Source of the DNA: a virus
DNA length: 64,000 bases
IMG/VR virus record: IMGVR_UViG_3300031857_000047
Location: 1 to 64,000 of that record
Reading direction: 5' to 3' (one strand)
How positions within the stretch are numbered: position 1 is the first letter of the stretch; each line of letters opens with the position of its first letter. Under the pieces are notes generated by a model. The model searched no databases. It worked only from the letters and a program-made list of their open reading frames with translations, and had not been told where the DNA came from. Both the position numbers and the translations under genes were made by a program. This document shows positions 41,099-49,100 of this stretch, one piece after another.

Positions 41099-41701
41099 GC
41101 CTTTTGATCGATCATATAATTCATCAATAGATCCGTTGTTATCTATAATTCCATCAAATTTACAACCAATCCATGCCCACTCGCTGGCATGGATCTTTTT
41201 CATTTTCATAGAATTTAATCCAACGTTGTTGCCTTGATTTGCGCTAAGGGCGTCTTCATACCATGCGGGTAGATCACCTCGCTGCACCCAATAAATTTTT
41301 CCACCTGCTTTTTTAATAGCTTCAATTTCGTTAGGAAAACGACAATCACTAATTACCACATGATCTTTACTATTGCGTATTTTGTTTTCTAAACTGGCAA
41401 TCCAGATATCATCATGAAATGCTTTACGGCAAACTTCTGTACCCCAATATTGTAATACCCATCTAGGAGTTAATGTAGGCATGTCTAATCGTTCAGCCCA
41501 CCAAGTATCAACTTGCTCTCGCCATTCGCGAGCTTCTTTAGTGCGCCCTTCTAACATGGTTCTGTCCCAGCCGAATACATGGGCAACAGCATCTTTTAGT
41601 GTTGATGCAAAACTTTCTCTTCTAAATTCGTGGAAGTTAACTAGATAGTCAGCGACTGTGTCCTTGCCGCTGCCAATAAATCCGCATATTCCTATAATCA
41701 T
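41045..41701 (-). CDS. 1: deoxynucleoside monophosphate kinase, T4 gp1-like
   Basis: The enzyme phosphorylates dNMPs to supply dNTPs for phage DNA. P-loop GFIGSGKDT is at residues 7-15. The LQYWGTEVCRKAFHDDIWI segment and VVISDCRFPNEIEAI segment match the T4 gp1 family. The length is 218 versus 241 residues in T4. It has an AGGAGA ribosome site and a near-perfect sigma70-like promoter 20 bases upstream, so it is expressed early although it lies between late structural genes. Confidence 0.9.
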   Translation of the reverse strand: MIIGICGFIGSGKDTVADYLVNFHEFRRESFASTLKDAVAHVFGWDRTMLEGRTKEAREWREQVDTWWAERLDMPTLTPRWVLQYWGTEVCRKAFHDDIWIASLENKIRNSKDHVVISDCRFPNEIEAIKKAGGKIYWVQRGDLPAWYEDALSANQGNNVGLNSMKMKKIHASEWAWIGCKFDGIIDNNGSIDELYDRSKGLVIGDEIPLPPHYSVLA

Positions 41702-41721
41702 AAATGTCTCCTATTAGATAC

Positions 41722-41750
41722 ATTATACTATAGAAAGTTTATAAGGTCAA
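41722..41750 (-). promoter_or_regulatory. sigma70-like promoter for dNMP kinase
   Basis: TTGACC (41750-41745), a 17-base spacer and a perfect TATAAT (41727-41722) lie on the minus strand, 20 bases before the ATG. The short leader contains AGGAGA. This is the most typical bacterial-type unit in the window. Confidence 0.7.
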
Positions 41751-41756
41751 ATAAAT

Positions 41757-42515
41757 TTAACCAATTATGAATGTGTATCCGCTGCCACCTGATACTAGCG
41801 TTTCTAGTTCTTTAGTCAATCTTTCCAAATCAGCAGTTGCTTCTGATTTCATAGCAGCGCCGTTGAGACTGCTGCCGCCTCCGGGTCCTGCAATTTGAGC
41901 AAATTTTTCACGTGCCTGTCCAAGCATCATTTTACAGTTGGCCAATGTATAGTCTTTGATCCATTGCCCTGCATAGGTATCTTCAATGATGGCAAAGTCG
42001 GGCTTAGTATTATAAACCTGTATCATGATTTCTTCAAATCCACGGGGACGCTGTAAGATTGTTAGTTTTCGACTCTGTGGATGCCAATTAAAACCAATAA
42101 ATGATCCAAACATTTTGCCTACTAGTTCCTGATACTGACTAAACAATTCATAGGTTAGTAGGCCGCCCATGTTTGTTGATGATAACAAATAGGTATTTGT
42201 ATAGGCCAAGTTGAATGGTTCAAATACAGTGCCACCAGTACCATTGCCGGTTCTTGAGCCCACTGATCGTCTAAAAATCTGTCGTACCTGCTGAACTTCT
42301 TTTGGTAGAATATAGTCGTTTTGATTTTCTTGAAGTGTCAAAAACATATAGCTTTCTTCTACAGCATTATCTGAACGTTGGCGGAAAACGCCTAGACTGC
42401 GGGTTAGGGCAGTTTCGTAGTGTATAGGATCTAGTTCTACATCAATCATGCCGTCGCCCAGCATGGTTTTACAGTAATCGTACACGCTTTGTTTGGATTG
42501 ATCAATTTGGCTCAT
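41757..42515 (-). CDS. 13: neck protein, T4 gp13-like
   Basis: The frame opens at 42737, but the first 74 codons overlap the divergent gp14 gene. The ATG at 42515 (MSQIDQSKQSVYDYCKTML) is the correct start and lies 5 bases after GATAAATA. The 252-residue protein has the gp13 pattern of an N-terminal helix pair (LGDGMIDVELDPIHYETAL), then a SYMFLTLQENQNDYILP strand region, and a C-terminal helical part with DYTLANCKMMLGQAREKFAQ. A GGG-rich loop lies near the end. T4 gp13 is 309 residues. It forms the neck with gp14. Confidence 0.78.
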   Translation of the reverse strand: MSQIDQSKQSVYDYCKTMLGDGMIDVELDPIHYETALTRSLGVFRQRSDNAVEESYMFLTLQENQNDYILPKEVQQVRQIFRRSVGSRTGNGTGGTVFEPFNLAYTNTYLLSSTNMGGLLTYELFSQYQELVGKMFGSFIGFNWHPQSRKLTILQRPRGFEEIMIQVYNTKPDFAIIEDTYAGQWIKDYTLANCKMMLGQAREKFAQIAGPGGGSSLNGAAMKSEATADLERLTKELETLVSGGSGYTFIIG

Positions 42516-42520
42516 ACTGT

Positions 42521-42541
42521 TATTTATCGTAGCGGTAAATA
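42521..42541. promoter_or_regulatory. back-to-back late promoters of gp13 and gp14
   Basis: GATAAATA on the minus strand (42528-42521) ends 5 bases before the gp13 ATG. GTAAATA on the plus strand (42535-42541) ends 7 bases before the gp14 ATG. The whole intergenic region is 33 bases. Neither gene has a Shine-Dalgarno site. Confidence 0.65.
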
Positions 42542-42548
42542 TACTACT

Positions 42549-43814
42549 ATGCCAAGACTCTCTCTTTACCGTCCCGAAAAGGGCAATGACTACAAATTTA
42601 TAGATAAAACCGCCTGGGAAATGTTCCAGGTTGGCGGTACGGATGTACTTGTTCATAAGTATATAGGGCCCGGTACAAGTTCTGAAAACACACCATCTAC
42701 TCCTAATTATACAGGAGATAGTGTAAGCAATATTCAAGACCTACTATTTTTAGAAAATAGAGACAGAAAATACGATCCCGACATTTATCAGTTGCGTGGA
42801 GTTTATAGTCTACAAGATATAGATTTTAATCTAAGCCAGTTTGGCTTGTTCCTACAAAACGACACTATTTTTATCACCTTTCACATCAATGACACTGTGG
42901 AAAAATTAGGCCGTAAAATTATTGCAGGAGATGTCATTGAACTTCCTCACTTAAAAGACGAGTATGCACTTAACGATTTACAGTTTGCGTTAAAAAGATT
43001 TTTCGTCATAGAAGAAGTTAGCCGAGCTGCTGAAGGATTTTCAGTAACTTGGTATCCACATCTTTATCGTGCAAAATGCAAACCTTTAGTTGACAGTCAA
43101 GAATTTAAAGACATTCTAGATGGTGTTGCCGGAGAAGGCAGCGATAAAACATTGCGTGATATCATGTCAACATATGAAAAAGAAATGCAGATTACACAGG
43201 CAGTTCTTGATCAAGCAGAAAGTGATGCTCCTAAAAGTGGATACGATACTACACGTCATTACATGATACAAAAAGATGATAATGGCAGGGTAGAACTTGT
43301 AGATGCATCGGGTACAATAAATCTTGCCAGTCATCAAACTCAAGCAACAGATGCCAACGGTAATTTGTTGTTTGACGACGATAACAATCCAATATATGTG
43401 GGAGCAACTGCTAGTACCATATATCAGAGTCCAGAATACAACGGTCCTATGACAGGTGACGGCGACGGTATTCCACCAAACGGTGCGCCATTTACCGCAG
43501 GAATTACATTTCCTATTACTCCGTCTATCGGGCAGTTCTGTTTAAGAACAGATTATCTACCTAAGAGATTGTTTAGATACAACGGCACTAGATGGATAAA
43601 AGTAGAGGATGTAAATCGAATGACTATGAGTAATATGGGACACGAGGATGTTATTAATGGTGGGTCACCCGACAACGTATTCTTAGACAAAGAAGTAAGA
43701 TTAACACAAAAGACTAGTTTTATTAATAACAATGCTGAGGCCAATGTTAACGGGCACACAATTAAAGAGAAGCAAAGCCTTAGTAAGGCGCTTAGACCAA
43801 AGGCGGACGAGTAA
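42549..43814 (+). CDS. 14: neck protein, T4 gp14-like
   Basis: The start at 42549 (MPRLSLYRPEKGNDYKFID) is typical of gp14 of aquatic T4-like phages; the open frame before it is the gp13 region. The AWEMFQVGGTDVLVHKYIGP segment is strongly conserved in this family. The 421-residue protein is much longer than T4 gp14 (256). The middle (about 200-340) has added beta-rich parts and one copy of the Y-N-G-x-x-W motif (LFRYNGTRWIKVED) found in the sheath. Its stop overlaps the gp15-like start by one base. Confidence 0.85.
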   Translation: MPRLSLYRPEKGNDYKFIDKTAWEMFQVGGTDVLVHKYIGPGTSSENTPSTPNYTGDSVSNIQDLLFLENRDRKYDPDIYQLRGVYSLQDIDFNLSQFGLFLQNDTIFITFHINDTVEKLGRKIIAGDVIELPHLKDEYALNDLQFALKRFFVIEEVSRAAEGFSVTWYPHLYRAKCKPLVDSQEFKDILDGVAGEGSDKTLRDIMSTYEKEMQITQAVLDQAESDAPKSGYDTTRHYMIQKDDNGRVELVDASGTINLASHQTQATDANGNLLFDDDNNPIYVGATASTIYQSPEYNGPMTGDGDGIPPNGAPFTAGITFPITPSIGQFCLRTDYLPKRLFRYNGTRWIKVEDVNRMTMSNMGHEDVINGGSPDNVFLDKEVRLTQKTSFINNNAEANVNGHTIKEKQSLSKALRPKADE

Positions 43815-45454
43815 TGGATTATTTTTATGATGGGCAGATAAGACGATATGTCACACAATTCATGCGTGTGTTCATAGGTTTCAAATATAAAACTGGCGAC
43901 GGAACTATACGCCATGTGCCAGTGATGTATGGCGACATGACTAGACAAGTGGCTGCTATTATCAAAGAAAATTCAGAAAATAAAATGTCCACTGTGCCTA
44001 AAATTGCTTGCTATATTAGTGGATTAGAAATGGATACTAGTAGACTAGCTGATGCTAGTTTTGTCAGCAAGTTAAATATCAGTGAACGTGCTTGGACTGA
44101 AGAAAACGGAGAAGTTGGTTATAAAAACTACCAAGGTGCAGGCTATACCGTTGAAAGACTAATGCCCACTCCGTTTAAATTATCTATGAAAGCAGATATA
44201 TGGACTTCAAACACTGATCAGAAACTTCAACTAATGGAACAGATACTGGTGTTGTTTAATCCCAGTTTAGAAATTCAAACTACGGACAACTACATTGACT
44301 GGACCAGTCTCAGTGTTATAGATCTTTCAACTCTTAATTTCAGTTCAAGAACAATACCACAAGGCAACGAAAGCGAAATAGATATTTGTTCAATAGAATT
44401 TAAAATGCCTATCTATATTAGTCCACCTGCCAAAGTTAAGAAACTTGGAGTTATTAGAAACATTGTTGCCAACGTGTTTGGCGAAACAGGCGACATATTA
44501 TCACTAGATGATTTAATCTATGCCGGCACAGGCAACACAATTCATACTAGAAATGTCAACGGGCGTTTTAGAGTTCTATTATTAAAGAGCAATAATGATC
44601 AAGACAATGATTTTGATGTTTCTATTGTTTCTCCTAATGAAGTTATAATAGCTAACAAATTAGAACCTCCTACAAAGACTGGAGAACTAGTTGATTGGAA
44701 TACCGTTATAAACATGTACGGTGGATATATTTCTGGGATCAGTAAAATATTCTTTTTGCAAGCTGACGGTAATGAGTTAGGTGGTACATTTGTAGTAAAC
44801 GAACTAGATCCTACTCGATTGCTCGTTAGCCTAGAAGATCGACCATCTAATACTGTATTATACAGCTCAGTATATCCTAGTGGAAGAACCACCGTTGATG
44901 CTATTGTTGATCCCTACAAGTTCAATCCTAAAAGACCCAATAAAGAATCGTCTGATCAAGCTATCGTAGCAGGTGTAAGATATTTGGTGCTCGACGATGT
45001 TAATCCTAGTACATCAGTTGGTACCGTTGTTAAAAATCCACCGTTTAATCCACAGTTTACATATGATGGTCCAGATGCATGGAAAAATTTAAACGGTAGC
45101 GATCCAGTTATTGCAGCTAACAGTATTATAGAGTGGAGTGGTACTGAATGGGTCAATCTAATGCTTACATGGGTTGTTTCAAATCCCTTGCCTTCTCAAT
45201 ATTCATTAATTGCATATAGTCTAAACCAAATTGTGATATACGACGGTGTTGCCTATCGTGCCACAGCCAATATAACTCAAGAAGAAAATACAGCTATTCC
45301 TTCGGATAACGATAAATTTTTAGAAATCAGCATTCTTTTCCAAAATTTAAAAACTGGTATCCAATATCGTTGGGGAGCCGACGGACAATGGATGAAGAGT
45401 TTTGAAGGCGAATATGCGTCAGGATACTGGAGACTTGATCTGGATCCGCAATAA
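43814..45454 (+). CDS. 15: tail sheath stabiliser, T4 gp15-like, enlarged
   Basis: The first 210 residues match gp15, which caps the tail. The opening DYFYDGQIRRYVTQFMRVF, the RHVPVMYGDMTRQVAAIIKE segment and the MPTPFKLSMKADIWTSNTDQ segment follow the T4 pattern. T4 gp15 has 272 residues, this one 546. The added C-terminal part (about 320-546) is beta-rich with several Trp-containing short repeats (IIEWSGTEWVNL, and WRLDLDPQ at the end). It follows gp14 with a one-base overlap, so both neck parts are made together. Confidence 0.78.
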   Translation: MDYFYDGQIRRYVTQFMRVFIGFKYKTGDGTIRHVPVMYGDMTRQVAAIIKENSENKMSTVPKIACYISGLEMDTSRLADASFVSKLNISERAWTEENGEVGYKNYQGAGYTVERLMPTPFKLSMKADIWTSNTDQKLQLMEQILVLFNPSLEIQTTDNYIDWTSLSVIDLSTLNFSSRTIPQGNESEIDICSIEFKMPIYISPPAKVKKLGVIRNIVANVFGETGDILSLDDLIYAGTGNTIHTRNVNGRFRVLLLKSNNDQDNDFDVSIVSPNEVIIANKLEPPTKTGELVDWNTVINMYGGYISGISKIFFLQADGNELGGTFVVNELDPTRLLVSLEDRPSNTVLYSSVYPSGRTTVDAIVDPYKFNPKRPNKESSDQAIVAGVRYLVLDDVNPSTSVGTVVKNPPFNPQFTYDGPDAWKNLNGSDPVIAANSIIEWSGTEWVNLMLTWVVSNPLPSQYSLIAYSLNQIVIYDGVAYRATANITQEENTAIPSDNDKFLEISILFQNLKTGIQYRWGADGQWMKSFEGEYASGYWRLDLDPQ

Positions 45455-45461
45455 GTAATAG

Positions 45462-45854
45462 ATGCAACAACGTGCTGGGTTATTATTTCTCGCTAAAAAT
45501 ACAAATAGACTGCTGTTGATCTTAGAGGATCAAAAGTGGACTGTGCCCACATTTCCTAGACAGGCTTCATTGTTAGAGGACGCTCAAGAATTATTAGATG
45601 CATATTCTATAGGAAGAATATTACCTATAGAATTATATCTTAGTGAGGATCGAGGGTTTGAATACGGTACATATGTTTGTCTAACTGATAGTGAGTTTTT
45701 AACTTCTGCCAGTCAAACTATTTGTTGGGCAAGTTTTGAATGCCTGCCAAAAAACTTGCATGGTGGACTGAAAACCACCTTAAATAATCCGCTGATAAGA
45801 GCAAAAATTGATACTATAATGGTGCTAGAAAATGATTCCAAAAATACAAAATAG
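45462..45854 (+). CDS. Nudix-fold-like protein without a Nudix box
   Basis: The 130-residue protein opens AGLLFLAKNTNRLLLILEDQ with the strand pattern of Nudix hydrolases, then WTVPTFPRQASLLEDAQELL, and ends with CWASFECLPKNLHGGL as in that fold. The catalytic box (GX5EX7REUXEEXGU) is absent: no R-E-U-x-E-E helix is seen. It may be an inactive or refunctioned copy. It stands 7 bases after gp15. No other function is proposed. Confidence 0.5.
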   Translation: MQQRAGLLFLAKNTNRLLLILEDQKWTVPTFPRQASLLEDAQELLDAYSIGRILPIELYLSEDRGFEYGTYVCLTDSEFLTSASQTICWASFECLPKNLHGGLKTTLNNPLIRAKIDTIMVLENDSKNTK

Positions 45855-46110
45855 TCAACGTTTTACAGACGACTATAAAAATTATCAAGAACGGATTATT
45901 AAAATATCCGACCCGATTGCACAAAAAGAATTAATTAATCTATTGGTGCAGTTAAAAGAACAAGTTTCTTACATTGATCGTAGTCACGAAAGTATGTTTA
46001 TTACTGGAAGAATAAACAGTGAAGTTTCTGATCTACGATCAAATTTGATGACAATCAAAAAATCTTTAGATCAGAAACTTACTCACTGGGAACGCATCAA
46101 GCAAAATTAA
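45832..46110 (+). CDS. small helical hypothetical protein, 92 aa
   Basis: The ATG at 45832 lies inside the Nudix-like gene (23-base overlap). The product is nearly all alpha-helical with charged heptad-like patterns (DYKNYQERIIKISDPIAQKE, then QLKEQVSYIDRSHESM), a likely coiled coil. It is the last plus-strand gene before the giant minus-strand gene and overlaps its end by 4 bases. A tail-assembly role is possible. No family is recognised. Confidence 0.6.
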   Translation: MIPKIQNSQRFTDDYKNYQERIIKISDPIAQKELINLLVQLKEQVSYIDRSHESMFITGRINSEVSDLRSNLMTIKKSLDQKLTHWERIKQN

Positions 46111-49100
46111 GCCTGCGCTTCACCCCATCGTAGAATAATGCTGGTGCTAACCGCTGTGCCAGATACTTTATACACATTAATCGCCAATACGTCAGGACCA
46201 TTAGGGAATGTACCGCGACCGCCAATTGCAGTTGTTGTAAGTTCTTTTAACTCTGCCAAACTTAGCTCGCCTGTATTTCCTGGATTTGAAATAAAGGAAA
46301 ATACCTGTTCTCCCGGTAGAGCAAAAGCCACGTCACCAAACTGGAAAGTTATATTTGCTGCTGCTGCAACTGTGGTATTGGCATTCTGAGTAAATGTCAC
46401 TCGACGAACAGTGGTAAATCCTAGTGTTCTAGTTGTGACCGCTGACACTGAAGTCCCTGCAGGAAATTGCGTAGTTGTAGTATCTACCCTAGTTCCAATT
46501 GAAGCTCCTGAACTGTTCCATGAAGCATTGGTAAAGAATAGATAGTTAGTACTTGGATACGATGACGCAGTTTGAGGAATTTGAGTTGTTACAGAAATTC
46601 CAGTATTATTAGGACTGTTTGCACTGGCGTTTGCATTCATAGTAATAATAGTATATGGTACGGTACTAATAGTAAGAGCAGTCCTTTGGGCGTTAGTCAC
46701 TGTTCTATTTCCTACAAGATAGGTACCATTGATTAAAATATCTCCAATTTGCAATCCACTTGCATCGTATTGAGCATTGGTGATAATAAATGTATTTCTA
46801 TCAATTCTAAACGAGTTGGAATAGGTTCCACCTGGTCCAGGGTTTAATGCTGGTGTGCTAACTGAGCTTTGAACAAGTCCAGCAACCTGAGCTGTTGCAG
46901 TTGTTAGAGGAACACCACCCCAGTTAATTGAACCGCCTAGTGCAATTTGTGCAAAGCTAGGCTGTCCGCCTGCTCCAGAACTTGATAAACCAGTCCAAAT
47001 AATATTACTTGGGTTAGCAGGATAGTTTCTAGGATTCAATACCCCTTCAATAACCAAGTTGCCGGTTCCCGTGTCAGCAGCAATAGCAATACTCTTTAAT
47101 AGCAACTGGGCTCTGTTTAGTAGATCTCTTTCGCCCAAATCGCCAACAAGTGCATTAGACACGCTAGGTGCCAAACGAATCATGAACGCTGTTTGTTTAG
47201 TGGTAGTAACACTAACCGCTGCTGCTGCATAACTGAAAATGTATCCTCGATCTTCATCGAACAATCCGTCAGTTAATAATGCTGAACCCCAGTGACTAAT
47301 TGTAGGTGTCAGTGTACAACTAATTAAATTAACGCCAACTCCGGCAGAGTGAGATGCTGCAACGCTACCAGTAAACGAACGATTCAATCCTGCAACAAAA
47401 TTACTTAAAGTTGTTGCTCTTGTACAACCAGTCAGCGTATCTCCAGATCTGTTCGAGTATGAAATAATTTCATTGTCGATATATACAGTGCCCGCATTTG
47501 GGAATCTAGATGCATCTATTAATGTAATTGATGTAGCAGAAGAATTAATTGTTGTTTTTAATTTACTTCTTGCAGAAGCATTTTCAACTTCATAACGAAC
47601 TGGTAAGTTAGCAGTTCTCATATATGCTTCTGTATTGACGTTTGAGTTACGAATTCTATGCAAGAAAATAAACTTACCGTCAGATCCCCTAATCATAAAT
47701 TCAATAAATCCCGCAGCATACCAAGAATATTGAATACCGATCATCTGCATTCTAGATACATCAAATACATATCCCGAAGGACCAGTACCGTCAGCTTTGT
47801 CCATATTCCATTCGTGTTGAGGAATTAACAACTCAGTAACTAGACACAACTTAGCTCCGCTGATAGCATTCACACCTCGCCAGTCAGGAGTCACTGTCAT
47901 TTGAGTATTACTAGTTATTCCGGTAACTGTGTGAGTCATACCTCTCAATACAATTTTATCTCCAGCTTTTAATTGTTCAGCAAATCTTGTGCCGCTTCCG
48001 CTGATAAGATTGCTTTCAATGTTTGCTGATACTGTACCAGTTAACTGTTGAGTACTGCTACGTCTAACAAGAGCCATTTCTTGTCCATCGTATTGATAGA
48101 AAATTCCATTCTGTTCGTCAAACGCCCCTACTCTAACTGTAGATCCATGCCATGTTTTTGCCAGCATCCTGGTGTCAGATCCTAATTCAGCTGTTGTTGT
48201 AGATAATGGCACAATTGATCTTACAGTAAATGTTCTAGAACTGAGTACAGATTCAACAATATAGGTTCCGTTGTATTCAAACGATACCATTCCAACAATT
48301 TCAATAGTTGCTCCAGGTTGTGCTCCGTGATCAGTATCGTCAGTAGTAACGGTTATAATACTGTTTGCTGCCAAGCCAGTTGCCGTTGCCGATGCAATAT
48401 TATAACTAGGTGCAAATAGTGCTCCAGTAGTATACATCATGCCTTTACCAGATTGGTATCGAATGTATTTTTTACTCTGTCGAATTGCCTGCGAACCATA
48501 TTGCGGACCACCTGTACCTAATTGTACACCACCGTCAAACGGTCTATGTGTAAAGAATGTATCAGGTCTAGCATAAAGTGCTCCTGTAATTGCAGCAGTG
48601 GAATTTATAGCACCCGTACTTCTTGCAGGATATCTAAGTCTAGTATCAGACGGAACTTCTGTAATAACAAAAGGACCAGCAGCTAACTGATGATTGGCCG
48701 AGGTTAATGTAATTGCCTGTGCTGCTGACGAACCGGTAGCTACCGCAACAAATTTACTAGAAGCCCCTGAATATGTACTAAATCCAATACCTTCATAGGC
48801 GATAGCGGCAGCACTAGATCTTTCAGTAAATCCGCCAGTTTCACCAGTAAACGATGTTAAAACAAGCCCGCCACTGTCTGCCACAATAACAAAATTATCG
48901 TCACCAAAAATTAAATCATTCCAAGTACCCGATACCGGTAATGTAATTGAAGTCCAAGATGTTCCGTTAGTTGATAATGCTGCTACCGCAGTATTTTTTG
49001 CCACCGTTAAAAATCTAGAGTTTCCAAATGTAACAGCGTTCCACGTTGTGCTACTAGGCAGTGTTGATGCAGTCCAGTTTGCTCCGTTATCTACAGAATA

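Noticed and set aside
42516-42737. Upstream extension of the gp13 frame to 42737
   Set aside because: The extra 74 codons overlap the gp14 gene on the other strand and its promoter. The ATG at 42515 is placed right after a late element and gives a sensible N-terminus.
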